64,000 nt of DNA from Fennellomyces sp. T-0311 (lineage: Eukaryota; Mucoromycota; Mucoromycetes; Mucorales; Lichtheimiaceae). The notes below the pieces were generated by a model. That model did not search any database. It saw nothing but the letters and a program-made list of their open reading frames with translations, and had not been told where the DNA came from. Each line of letters begins with the position of its first letter. Position 1 is the first letter of the stretch. This document shows positions 50,882 to 61,547 of the stretch, in pieces. Made by a program: the position numbers and the translations under genes. Where the stretch lies: contig JALLLT010000078.1 of assembly GCA_025266875.1 (NCBI GenBank), forward strand, positions 41,879 to 105,878, in the 5' to 3' direction.

Positions 50882-51692
50882 CTATTGTTCTTTTACAGCG
50901 GGCTTCTTGGATTTGCTGTTTCTTCTCTTCTTCTTTCCATCCTTGGCTTGGTCGCCCTTGTCGCTTGCAGCCTTCGACTTCTTCTCTTTCTTTCCTGCCT
51001 TGTTCTTGGAAGCCTTTGCCTCCTTAGCTTGCTCTCCATCGGAACTGTTCTGCTCTTCGTCATCGTCTTCGGTGGCTGGGCTGCCTTGAGACGCGCCAGC
51101 AAGCTTTCTCTTTTGCTTCTTTGACGAAACGCTGGTTCCTTCCGTTGCGGCATCGTAGGGATGGTCTTTGCGATAAGCTTCAAACTCCTTCATCTCGCGT
51201 TCGAAGCGTTGCTTATCCTTGACAGCGAGATCTTGGTATTTCTTGTCGCAAATACAATGTCAGTCAGAAAAATATGCCAGCAACGATGCCGCGATTACCT
51301 TTTTATCATCAGCTGATAGCTCCTTCCACTCTCTAGCCAACACGGTCATTACTCCACGGTTGTCGCTGTTATCTTCTTCGCGTGCGCGGCTGTAGTTTTC
51401 CTTGATGAAATGGTTGTACGCGCTTTGGGCCTTTTCTGGTTGGCGTGGATCAACAAGCTTCTTTGCGCGACGCTTTCTCTTCTTGTTGCCATCGTCGTCA
51501 TTCGCCTCAACAGTTACCACATCGTCCTCTGCACCAGCATACAACGATGCGAAATTACGCATGCTTTGAGCCATCTGTTCGGCATCGCGGGCAACAGCAA
51601 GGAAAGCTGTATGGAGCTACAACCGCACATGAATTGATTATGATCTTGACACGAAAAAAAAAAAAATTGCCTACTTCACTAGCGGTGGGCAT
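50882..51692 (-). CDS. HMG-box chromatin protein
   Basis: Exons read right to left: 51675-51692, 51299-51616 and 50882-51241, 231 residues. A leading helix (LHTAFLAVARDAEQMAQSMR) and acidic stretch precede a basic segment (KKRKRRAKKLVDPRQPEKA), then one HMG box: QSAYNHFIKENYSRAREE, REWKELSADDKKKYQDLAVK, then DKQRFEREMKEFEAYRKDHP. The remaining 85 residues are Lys/Ser/acidic-rich and end KSKKPAVKEQ. HMG-box proteins bend DNA non-specifically and help chromatin remodelling or mitochondrial DNA packing; the lack of a presequence and the basic tail favour the nucleus. The tiny first exon (MPTASE) is supported by a GTAGGC donor and frame. Confidence 0.88.
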
Positions 51693-54511
51693 AGTTTCAA
51701 CAAAAGAGTACTAGGTTTTGGTCTCTAAAAAAATTTTGGGTCTGTTTTTAAGTCTCAACTACCCCAAATGGACCTCTGAAAACCTCAACTGCATATGCTC
51801 TGTTGGTGTGCAAAAGTACTTCGCTGGGAACCCATATTGCCTCCATGGTCTAACCGCTTTAAAACCCTGTGCCTTATTTTCTACTGATTCTCAACATTGT
51901 GTTCTTGCGGATTTTCCAGATTAGAAATGTCCACCACGCCATCACAGCCGGTGTTTTTATCAGGAAAAAAGCCGCGGCGCGGGTAAGCATAGCAACGCTT
52001 TTTCCAGTTACTATGTAAATTCCCCTAGCCTAAACCAGACAACACCGGTTGACAGTTAATTGCGTAATACTTGAATTACCTGGTTGCTTTGGCTACCAAC
52101 ATCCATCCATCCTTGCTGACTAAAAGTAGTGAAGTCATCTACCGTTTTTCGGTGTTCCAGCGGTACAGATTAGCTGCTCTATTGCTTATAGCATAAAGAT
52201 TACGTAGGCCATGTTCATTATAATTAGAGCGAGAACTTTAGCGTTATGACATTTACCTTTAACTTACGGACAGTTACTTATAGTAGAGCCTCTGCGAGAA
52301 ATATCAGATTGACGCTGTAACGCGTAGTCCTTTCTTGAGGGGACCGTAATGCATAAAGAAACTAAAATTGCTTAGCAGCTTTAACCTACCAGCACTTCGT
52401 ATGTCCTTTGCAAATTACATTTACTTAATCTTGCGCTATACCAACTAACAGTATATATCCTGTTAAGGTACTCTGTATAATTCATGTCTATTTATCATTC
52501 ATTCAATTTGCTGCACGTATTTTAAAACTGTTACCTGGATTCAGGCAGTGAAAACAAAATGTAAGAAAAAGAGTGTCTTTTATCCTTTCACCGTGCTTTA
52601 CTATGCACTTTACAAAAAATGGAGCACTAATACTTACTACATCCCGTAATACTTTATCTTACGTGTTTGAACTAGACCTCTACACGGGCTACACATTGGG
52701 AAAAAAAAGTTGCGAGAAAAGGTTCAAATCTTCAAAAGTAATCATCAAGGATGCGAAAGTGGCTTAACTGTATTAAAACCACCTCAACTTAAAAAAATCT
52801 AGAAAGGTATGTAGTATTATACCGTTGAAAAATTCGTATATGGCTTTCACGCGAATCATGAATGAGATCGTGTACAATAAATGGTGCTGATCCATGATTT
52901 ATTGTGTGCGTCCTTGGCGATTGGCTACTTTGACAACTATGTAGGCACGCACTTCAAATATTATTTATGTATTTAAGTTACAGTGTGGTCGGTATCATCA
53001 TTCCCTCAATATAAATAAGTGGAATGTAAATGCAGTGGGACCATACACATCGAATTTTAAAACACCTGTCGAAAATTTAAGAAAGTATATACATACTTAA
53101 AAAGGCTTTGGTATACCTCGCTCAGGTCTCTGACCTTAACTTTTGAAGGCTGGCATGCTCGCTTCAACAATCTGTGTACCCGCTCAAAAATCTGTGCAAG
53201 CAATTTGACACGACCATATCAAAAAGTGCGAACACGTTCTCAACAATTCATCACAAGATTGAAGTAGGAAGTAAGACACAGCTGTAGACATAATAACCAC
53301 CACAGCCATAATATTGCTGATGGTGCTCTTATGGTAATAAATTGATCGGTTGCTATGGTTACAATGCAACCATTGTGATAATGGAGCTTCTCTACTGAAA
53401 CATGTATTTAAAGATGTTTCTGTAAGCTCTTTTTAATATATTTCACTCTGTCTCCTCTGCTTTCCCACCTTTTGTGTTTACATATTTGCTGTGTTCAGGC
53501 TCTACTTTTTGCCATATGCCGGTCCAAAATTTTGCTAGCAGCACAAACTAAAATGTCTCGTATTGCTATTCGCTGGTATCAGTCATCACAAAATACAAAG
53601 CATGCCATCATATAATGAAATGTCCTTGTATCTCAAAAAAAGGTGAAAGCCCCCCTTCTTAAAACGAACTTTTCATGTCTTGTTGGCTCGACTAACTGGT
53701 GACATCACGAGAATCCAATCGTTGCATCGATTACTATTCAATGAAAAAGGCCTTTTAAGGCCGTTTCCCAAGGCACTGGCGTCTGATTTTTCGGCTTTTC
53801 AACTTTTCTCACTTTGGTACCTGTCATTTCATGTGTTTTCCTTGCTCGGACATTACATTTCGTATGACTTTTACCTCTGAATTCTTCCATTTTTAATGCT
53901 CTGTTGGTCTATTTCCGTTTAGCGGAATCTGATTCCTTTTCGATCATAACTCGATCCCAAATTACGCTAGAAGCACAAGCTCAACGGTTCCATGAAGCGC
54001 TAGTTTTGGAGCATTTATCGTAAAAATATAACATACTTTTACACCACAAAGCGTCTTCTAAATCACATTTAACCGCCAAAAGACCAGATAAACTTTTCCC
54101 TCCGATGCTAATATTTCAAGTCATTATTACAACTGGATGTGCCTTTAAATTCTTCACAAAAGTTACTTATACGATATCAAGGAAATTCAAATCAGTAAGT
54201 GTATTCAAAAGTATCCCGTGGATTCCCCTGCCAGCTCAAAATGAGGAACGCAAAAGTTCAATATTTTTATCACAAATCAACTTTATGTGGCTCTTTGGGG
54301 TAATTGCTTGTACGCTAGGCCCAGTGGATCAGATACATCTATAAATTGCTGTGATTGACCTGGAAAAGCTTCGCATTTTCATTTTTGGCTTTAATCTCCC
54401 CGATTGTATACGGATGGTGTTCGTATATGACTTCCTACGTATTTTTCAGATTCCTTCCTACTCCTTTATTAATTTTTTAAGCCTGTTTAAGCACTAAACG
54501 AATCAGAGAGC
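51693..54511. other. AT-rich, gene-free stretch
   Basis: No open frame above about 68 codons has protein-like features and no splice-linked gene was found. It marks the change from gene-dense to repeat-rich sequence. Confidence 0.55.
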
Positions 54512-54892
54512 ATGGTTAGAACAGACTTCGATGAATTTTTACGAGTAGCCTTTTATCTAACGTTCGCTTGGCTAGCCATAAAAGCCTGCAAATATGCCTT
54601 TGTTTTCTCTACAAAATATGCCATTACATCAAGCAAGTCTAACCGCTGGATGTATCAGAAGCAAATAAAGCGAATGTTGACTAGAACCATTTTTGTTGGG
54701 TCAATCAGCTATCGGATCCTCTTGATGTATAGGAACAAATTATATAATATATGTGGTGAAACAACCACAGATGATAATAGAAGATATTTCCTATCGGATA
54801 ACACATATCGGTTCAACATCATCACGAAGTGTACTTACATAGTAACTTGCCTACACGGATTAAGAATTACACCGTATGAACGAATGGGATAA
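54512..54892 (+). CDS. Possible small unknown gene (126 aa), weak
   Basis: Intact ATG-to-stop frame of 126 residues with one hydrophobic stretch (LRVAFYLTFAWLAIKACKYA) and a Lys/Arg-rich middle (SSKSNRWMYQKQIKRML). In this AT-rich region such a frame can arise by chance. No family is recognised, and no intron or leader signal helps. Confidence 0.25.
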   Translation: MVRTDFDEFLRVAFYLTFAWLAIKACKYAFVFSTKYAITSSKSNRWMYQKQIKRMLTRTIFVGSISYRILLMYRNKLYNICGETTTDDNRRYFLSDNTYRFNIITKCTYIVTCLHGLRITPYERMG

Positions 54893-55209
54893 ACTCAACA
54901 GGACATGGAATTGACTCCAATATAGCAATGCGGTCATTACACTGCAGGGCGGATGTCAAAGACTTCCTCAGATCCGCATGATCAGAACAAAAGAAAGGAT
55001 CCTATACGTCCTCTATCCATTCAGGCAATTCTGAAGACGAAACACTATCTAAACTGCCATCGCTGATTCAATACACAAAAGATATAAAAGCATAGAGCGT
55101 TGCATTCAATAAAGCATATCCGAAACTTCAAAGATACTTTTATAAGTCTCTTTTTATTCTTTGTACCATTGATTCACTTCAATATAAAAAACGAAGATAC
55201 ATCGAAAGG
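54893..55209. other. No feature seen
   Basis: AT-rich sequence before the LTR-like repeat. Confidence 0.4.
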
Positions 55210-55349
55210 TGAGATAAGAGCGAGTATCGAAAAGGGACAATAGAAGTCAACGAGACTCAGAAAACTGTAGTTTATTGATGAAGAGTTCGCTCTATTTATA
55301 TTAAATGCTTATCATGGATGGGACTTCCTATTACCGATGTTATCCAAGG

Positions 55350-55695
55350 TGTGTTGTGGGGTTGATAAATAGTAAGGTGAGGCAATAAAAACGAATCCTT
55401 TGAGACACAGATTTATTTCTGAAAATCAGAACAACTCGCTTTCTATTATTACGATGGTTCTTTTATACTCGATCGCTTCCTTCGATTCATACGACAGATT
55501 TGCATCATAAATTCTCTTAGTCTTTCTCTTAGTACCTCTTAGTACTTCTTAGTGTCTCTTAGTGTCTTTTAGTGTCTTTTAGTACGATCGAAGTAACGGA
55601 GTATTGACAGATCGACACTAACAAATTTGGTAACACGTAGGGTGACGTATTCTCGATTTGGACTTCTTTATCGGACTTCGTCCTTGGACACCACA
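55350..55695 (-). mobile_element. Solo LTR, 346 bp, nested insertion
   Basis: Begins TGTGTTGTGG and ends GGACACCACA (TG...CA), flanked by a perfect five-base duplication CAAGG at 55345-55349 and 55696-55700. The paralogous site at about 61690 is empty, with a single CAAGG. Minus-strand TATAAAAG and AATAAAT inside indicate minus orientation. No internal retroelement remains, so it arose by LTR-LTR recombination. Confidence 0.9.
55511..55585. repeat. Minisatellite TCTTAGTGTCT-type inside the solo LTR
   Basis: Six to seven imperfect copies of an 11-base unit containing CTTAGT. Confidence 0.85.
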
Positions 55696-55844
55696 CAAGG
55701 TCATATCATGATTATACCTGTATATCCATTACGTAAGTCATATTGGGGTGTTATTGAGAAACGAGTGATGCCTATCGTTATGGAGCCGGTCCATAACGGA
55801 TAATGATAAGCTAAGTGACAGCTGTTGACACGCGTTCATGATAA

Positions 55845-56659
55845 CGTCTATGACAATATGCCGGATATGGAAGATATGTCTGCATGAGTAAGTTTTACCA
55901 AAAAGGAAAGTGAGAGATAACCGTTCCGAGATACTGATCAGTGGTTATGTTGACGTTGGATACAACAGACACTACAGTTACCTTTTGTTAGTCTCGTTGA
56001 CACATTTGTCTTTTGTATTGCTCCTCAATTGATACTGTATATGTTATTACCAAGTCTTTAATAACCTTACCATCTAATGTTAATGGAGTTGCCGTACTTG
56101 ATTAGAAAAGTGGGATCAAGGTTGCACATAAGAGCGAATAAAGCAATCGATAACTATATAGTTGTTGATGTTGTGGTAACAGTGGATATAATTAAAACTA
56201 AGAGAAAGCATATAACCATAGATGGCAGTATGTTAAAGATATGACGCTTTTGATCTGCTAAGCACTAGCTCTTGTAATTAGCTATAGAACTACCAGCTAC
56301 GCCATGCAAAACTTCATTGTATGCTAGAATAGCTGAAAAATATTATAGAAATGCTGTTGTAGTCATTTTGGCAAACATTTTTAATAAGCCACAGTAGTAT
56401 TTTATTATCATTAGAGAGCACGTAAATATCCTTTTGGACCAAAAAAATAAACGACATTTCTTTCAAACCTTTTCTCTGTTATACTAAAGTTCATCCATCA
56501 AAATAATTTTATATATATTTCTAGAATAAAAGGTTACACCTGCCGTAGTCTGCTGCAGTACAGCGCAGCCTTACAAAAAGCTGTCTGTGTTCACAAAATA
56601 AAACTTTGACTTTTGATCTGGTAAACATCTATTTTCATAATCAGCTATAGAATTGGCTG
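55845..56659. other. AT-rich repeat debris
   Basis: The piece at about 56350-56480 weakly matches the LTR-like unit family of 60.6-61.3 kb (TATTTTATTATCATTAGA, AATAAACGACAT). Otherwise no feature. Confidence 0.45.
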
Positions 56660-56867
56660 CAACACAGCATAAATGTCATAACCAGTCTGGCAGGCTTCTT
56701 TGCATTTCTCTTTTTGGACAAGTCGTTCGTGATATCTCTTCGTTGCACAGCAACGCGCTATTGCACGAATATTACTCACAACGCGTTCAGCCCTTTTAGA
56801 CCCCAGCATGACTCACATATATTTACCTTGTTGCCTACATTACTCATACCATAGTTATTACATGCAT
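56660..56867 (+). repeat. Partial copy of the TGTCGT...ACGACA LTR-like unit
   Basis: Matches 60940-61130 with few changes: TTGCACAGCAACGCGCT, TTTTAGACCCCAGCATGACT and ACATTACTCATACCATAGT are shared. The right half is missing; an ATCT microsatellite and a TIR element follow. Confidence 0.8.
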
Positions 56868-56868
56868 T

Positions 56869-56890
56869 ATCTATCTATCTATCTATCTAT
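56869..56890. repeat. ATCT tetranucleotide microsatellite
   Basis: Five and a half copies of ATCT immediately before the TIR element. Confidence 0.9.
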
Positions 56891-56899
56891 AATATAATA

Positions 56900-57272
56900 G
56901 AGAATTTCAGATCGCGTGGAAATTTTCATTTTGCACTTTGAATGAATCCAGTTTTGGCAATAGGGGTAGATGCAAATGAAAAATGCATTAATAAATTTCA
57001 CTTAAATCAGGAAAGTAAGTGAAAACTTTTTCATTTTCACTTTCCATAGTATGCAACATCGTAGCTTCATCTGAAGCGCTGTATAACTTACAAAATATGA
57101 TTCACAGCGCATATAAGCAAATCCTGTTCTTTACTTTACTGTACCTTGTAAACCTTTTGAGAACAGGCACTATATAAAAACGTGTCTAATGCTCAAGAAT
57201 GAAATTTTCACTTTATGGGGTACCCTCAAGATGAAAATGCAAAATGATTTTTCCACGCGATCTGAAATTCTC
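56900..57272. mobile_element. 373-bp TIR element (MITE-like) with 5-bp target duplication
   Basis: The first and last 23 bases are perfect inverted repeats beginning GAGAATTTCAGATCGCGTGG, with weaker pairing further in. TAATA is present on both sides (56895-56899 and 57273-57277). No transposase coding is inside. The interior holds smaller palindromic stretches such as CACTTAAATCAGGAAAGTAA followed by AGTGAAAA words. Confidence 0.85.
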
Positions 57273-57277
57273 TAATA

Positions 57278-58801
57278 GACAACTCCCGAAATTCATTATA
57301 AATCTCCTTCCTTATTTGGAATACAGACACCTTTATTTTTTATACTGTATCCTGGGTCTCTATGCTAAAAGTCTTTCTAAGAATCCTTTAACTGCCTATG
57401 CTATGAGCGAAAACTTCCTTGAGAACACTGCTACCGAGAACCTGAAGCATAATGCTGAAATCAATACTGTGAGATCTATTCATCACTCAAATGCCTCGAA
57501 TGCGAACATGAAAAAAAATGATTTGGTTGGACTCATCGAAGTAAGCATTGCCCAGAAAAATCATGTGGAAGACCATGTATTCCCCTTTGGAACCTCATAA
57601 TCACGCTCAACATGGCTGTCACCTTCGCAGGGTATCTCAAACACTCGCGGCTAATCATAGCCAGCTTGCTGTCACCTGTATCGCTGGCGCCAATGTTGTC
57701 GATGATAAGGAATCGGCCAACTATCAAAGACATGTTTTGCCAGTAATGTATGCCCAGTGTGATGCGTGTGGTGCGTGTGGCTGGCCCTGAGAAGATAGTC
57801 GCGTGAATGAAGAAATAGGTCGAGCTTACCAAATCTGCGTCAGCTATGATATTGTCGACCTTCCTCGCATCCCTGCCCCACCTCAACTTCTTCTTAACTT
57901 GCTGGATGACTCTGGTCTACTGAGAAATCATTTTTTAATAACATCTGCAAGTTTAACACTGTATTTCGGACTGCGTCTTTGGGTGCCACGGTCGATCATA
58001 ACGATCAATGCTCCTGATTGAGCATATGCGTTTCACATCCAGGATGCCATATACCACCGAATTAGTCCATTGGCGCCTGAAGGAACGCCCCTCCCCGTTT
58101 CACGGAAATTTACATCTATGACACTGCTGAGCAGCAAGTTAATAGACGCGCCGATATTTTTGAAAGTTAGTTGCATGCAACTTCGAATGAGAATTGAGAG
58201 TTCAGCAAAAATCCAAGTGGCAAAAATACTTGGCTGTCAATCAAAATCCTGACTTATGAATCTCTTCTTCCTTTCGCATTGATGATAATTGTCGATAGCG
58301 GATACCATTTGCAACAATGTGTTCAGCATCATTCCACAAGGCAAAAGAAAGATTTGTACTTCCTATATATGTATAGCAATGTGCTAACTTATTTTCTAAT
58401 AATAAAATAACTGGACGTATGTATGCTACCTCAGCATAGGTGCAGTAAGACCATGTTACACTGGGCAGATATGTAAGTTTACGTTAAATATTAGTGGCTC
58501 ATAGGTAATGGCCACATTTCTTACAGGCGCTCAGCTATCTTCTGTTTGCGCTTGCCTACGCAGAAAAGGTAGAGGAGTCAGGGAGGAATATATATATATA
58601 TGAGTCGACTATACTTCATCCAAGATGACTACACTCAGGTACTGCTCACCCATCAGACCGGGATAGCAAACTTTAACAAGGACGATACACGATACGAGGA
58701 ATTATTATACCAATACTTCTGTATAATAAATTTCAAAAGCTTATTTCAGCAAGCGGTTGTCTCTAAGCATAATATAAATATGTGCATGTCATATACTTAG
58801 T
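57278..58801. other. No assigned gene; uncertain coding debris
   Basis: Open but unassignable frames on both strands. On minus, 57533-57886 contains an intron-like GTAAG...TCAG segment and the stretch ITLGIHYWQNMSLIVGR. On plus, 57803-58021 reads DLPRIPAPPQLLLNLL and 58070-58252 begins MAPEGTPLPVSRKF. Stops separate them. A decayed gene or element is likely, but strand and family remain open. Confidence 0.35.
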
Positions 58802-58863
58802 GTTAGGGTTGTTAGGTTTAGTAATAGGGTTTAGTGTCCGGGTCTAATATAGTATTTAAGATG

Positions 58864-59018
58864 GCTGAGCCGGCTCACAGATGAATGACCCGAAGTGCAG
58901 CATAGGGACTCATTCAGTCGAGCAAAGCGAGAGAGGTGACGACTCGGCCATAAGGTTTAGGTGAAGAGCCAGCTCACCGCGAATGACTTGAAGCGCAGCG
59001 TAGAGGCTCATTCAGTCG
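58864..59018. repeat. Two-copy tandem duplication, period 98 bases
   Basis: Units 58864-58920 and 58962-59018 share GAGCC.GCTCAC, GAATGAC and CTCATTCAGTCG with about 80 percent identity. The unit resembles the GC-richer body of a small dispersed repeat and is unlike the AT-rich surroundings. Confidence 0.75.
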
Positions 59019-59059
59019 GTGGCGCGCTCGTTACAGATAATACTTTATTAGATAAATTA

Positions 59060-59169
59060 GGGGGTTTCAGAGTTGAAAATGTGGTTGCATATGCAAAGAA
59101 ATTACGTAAGCTATTCATTTCCCGGTGGCCAATAAGATTTTATGTCATTTTTTCAACTCTGAAACCCCC
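59060..59169. mobile_element. 110-bp TIR element, copy A
   Basis: Starts GGGGGTTTCAGAGTTGAAAA and ends with its exact inverse. Same length as copy B at 61840-61949, about 94 percent identical. Confidence 0.85.
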
Positions 59170-59891
59170 ATGCATAAACTTGCCATAAACTTGACATAAA
59201 AAAAGCGCTGTTTACAAAATGATTACACAAACTAGCACAGTTACAAGATAATTATATGAACTTTTTTTTCTTCTTCGGAAACAGTTTATTGTGTAGAAGG
59301 CATGGGCAGCTTATTTACACGTTCTTTTAATAACTCGCGTTTCAAGTGAAGCAATGATAGAAGGATATGTGACAACTGTATGAAGCAAGCACACAAATTC
59401 TTTGTCATTTATATAGCTGTGTAAAAGGTTATCATATCTTATTTTCAAAGCCTATCTTACTCTCACTTGTTCATGGATTCCGTTGGCTGCAATGCGATGA
59501 CAATCATGAGTCACTCGCTTCTATCCTATGTGAGGGCTCATCAACGCAATGTTAGTTCAATATATCACGAGTCATGCCTTCTTCCTTGGCCCAGATTTTT
59601 TCATCAGCATGATCCACTTTGTGCTCTACGATCCTGTTGGCTCGATGACCACACTGACTCAGAGTCACCTCTTACTTGCACCTGTGATATCCTATTACTG
59701 CTCGTATCATATTGGATGAGTCATTCTCAGTTTGTCCACTCGGTAGTACGAAATGTCCGCTTGTGATACCATCGACTTTATGGCAACTTTTGCATATGCA
59801 AAAAGTTTGCATAAACTTTCAGCCAATCAGATTTTATGTCAAAAAGTTTATGCTTTGCATATGCAACCACATTTTCAACTCTGAAACCCCC
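59060..59891. mobile_element. 832-bp TIR insertion splitting an LTR-like repeat at TA
   Basis: Left end GGGGGTTTCAGAGTTGAAAA and right end TTTTCAACTCTGAAACCCCC are exact inverted repeats, which extend inward to TGTGGTTGCATATGCAAA. TA precedes the left end (59058-59059) and follows the right end (59892-59893). The flanks continue as one LTR-like sequence that is uninterrupted at 61137-61170, so this block is an insertion. The first 110 bases are themselves a complete small TIR element. The 99-codon frame inside (59467-59766) shows no transposase motif. Confidence 0.7.
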
Positions 59892-60004
59892 TATTATATA
59901 AATATCTCCATAGACAAAAGCAATAAACGTCATCTATCTACTTCTCTCTCAAACCTCTTTTCTGTTATTGGCCATGGATCTATCTGCCAAAAAGTGACAC
60001 GACA
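59892..60004 (+). repeat. Right part of an LTR-like unit (with 59031-59059 as its left part)
   Basis: Matches 61161-61271 closely: TTATATAAATATC, AATAAACGTCATCTATCTAC, CTGTTATTGGCCATGGATCT, and the ending GTGACACGACA. The left piece TTACAGATAATACTTTATTA lies before the TIR insertion. Confidence 0.8.
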
Positions 60005-60617
60005 CTATTGTCATAATCTTTTTGGCGGATAATACTGAAGCCAATGGATCAGCGAATTAGGCGAAGGAAAACAAAAGAATAAAGATGACTTGATGGATAC
60101 CTTTATTGTGTACAATGATGGAGGATATATATATGATTTTCTAACTAGTTGGTTATACTAAATGTGTGATAGAGATATACGTGTTCAGCAGGAAAAGAGC
60201 TACGTGTTGCATTGACCAGAGACTACGTCTCGAAGAGATCGTGTCTTAACAAGAAGCAACTACATGTTCACGGTGGTATAGACCAAAAAAGGAATGCCTG
60301 CCACTTCTGGCTACTGTCGTCTTCATATTTTGGCGGATCGACCGTAGCCAGAGAATAGACTTTTGGAACAAAAAGAAATAAAGAGGATAATAGATCGATG
60401 ATGTTTATAGCTAATGCATGAATGGATATTTATATGTTTTGCTAATTCTAATAATAATCTAAGATATGACGTATGATGAGGACGATGCTGAGCATTGACG
60501 AAGACTAAGCGGGCGTAGCAGCCTTGGCAACGTTTGCGCAGCAAAACGACGGAAGAGGTATCCAAAAAGGAAACGGGAATAAGTCCGCCGAAAAAGGCTA
60601 CGACACTACGACACTAT
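60005..60617. other. Repeat debris with recurrent TTTTGGCGGAT words
   Basis: Several copies of TTTTGGCGGAT or its variants (60020, 60330 and inverted near 60590) point to further truncated units of the same family. No gene. Confidence 0.5.
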
Positions 60618-60936
60618 TGTTGTAGCCATTCTGGCGGACTTCGTTTTGTTTCCTTTTTAGATGTTCTTCTTGTTGCGCAGTAATTCGCTGTTGCACAGAT
60701 TGCTGCGGTATGCCGCAGTAACCCTTTGTACTTCCTTGTATCATTATCACTGTCATCATATTTATTATCCACATTATGCGCAGCAATCCGCAGTAAGCTG
60801 CAGTAGTATTTTATTAGCATTAGAAAACATATAAATATCCCCATAGACTAAAATAATAAACGTCATCGATCTACTTCTCTCTCAAAACCTTTTATCTGTT
60901 ATTGGCTATGGTCTTACCGCCAAAAGTGACACGACA
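60618..60936 (+). repeat. LTR-like unit 2, 319 bp
   Basis: Begins TGTTGTAGCCATTCTGGCGG and ends GTGACACGACA. It contains a plus-strand TATA-like ATATAAATATCCCC followed by AATAAACGTC, as in an LTR in plus orientation. Confidence 0.7.
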
Positions 60937-60938
60937 CT

Positions 60939-61271
60939 TGTCGTAACCATTCTGGCGGGCTTCTTTGTATTTCTCTTTTTGGACAGATCGTTCGTGATAC
61001 CTCTTTGTTGCACAGCAACGCGCTGTTGCACGAATATTACTCACAACGTGTCCATCCCTTTTAGACCCCAGCATGACTCACACATATTCACCTTGTTGCC
61101 CACATTACTCATACCATAGTCATTACACGCATTATTACAGATAATACTTTATTAGCTAGATTATATAAATATCCCCATAGACAAAAGCAATAAACGTCAT
61201 CTATCTACTTCTCTCTCAAACCTCTTTTCTGTTATTGGCCATGGATCTATCCGCCAAAAAGTGACACGACA
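60939..61271 (+). repeat. LTR-like unit 3, 333 bp
   Basis: Begins TGTCGTAACC and ends ACGACA, so the ends TGTCGT/ACGACA are inverted repeats of the TG...CA type. TATATAAATATCCCC is at about 61163 and AATAAACGTC at about 61190. It directly follows unit 2, head to tail. Confidence 0.75.
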
Positions 61272-61296
61272 CACTATTACGACAGTGACACAGCAG

Positions 61297-61302
61297 AAAA
61301 AA
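61297..61302 (-). terminator. RNA polymerase III terminator of tRNA-Thr
   Basis: A run of six T on the minus strand, seven bases after the last tRNA base. Confidence 0.75.
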
Positions 61303-61308
61303 TTATAT

Positions 61309-61382
61309 GCCTGTACGCTGATTCGAACAACGAACCTTTGGTTTACAAGACCAACGCTCTAGCCAATTGGAGCTACACAGGC
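61309..61382 (-). tRNA. tRNA-Thr (anticodon UGU)
   Basis: The minus strand folds into a full cloverleaf of 74 bases without intron. The acceptor stem pairs GCCTGTG with TACAGGC, with one G-T pair. The D arm is GCTC...GAGC. The anticodon stem TTGGT/ACCAA encloses CTTGTAA, giving anticodon TGT. The variable loop is AGGTT and the T arm CGTTG-TTCGAAT-CAGCG includes the B-box TTCGA. The final CCA is not encoded, as normal in eukaryotes. Confidence 0.95.
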
Positions 61383-61547
61383 TTTTGTGTTTTGTTTCAC
61401 CTTTTATTTTAGAAATGGTACCGAAAATGGTCCTAGAAAGTAATTTTTAAACTTTAATATTATACAATCTTACAAATTACTAATTAAATAGTATAATACA
61501 TATTCATTATATATGTAAGATATCAATAAATAATATATACTATATTA

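Larger units (their letters stand above)
55210..55844 (-). repeat. LTR-like repeat, copy 1, split by a solo LTR
   Basis: Homologous to 61548-61837. The homology runs 55210-55349, is interrupted by the solo LTR 55350-55695 and resumes at 55701. It carries a minus-strand TATA box (TATAAATAGAG at about 55293-55303) and AATAAA (about 55270), the layout of a short LTR in minus orientation. Its exact ends are unclear. Confidence 0.75.

Noticed and set aside
57533..57886. 117-codon minus-strand frame with intron-like signals
   Set aside because: Could be a decayed gene, but no motif and no continuing exons; kept only as debris in the feature list.
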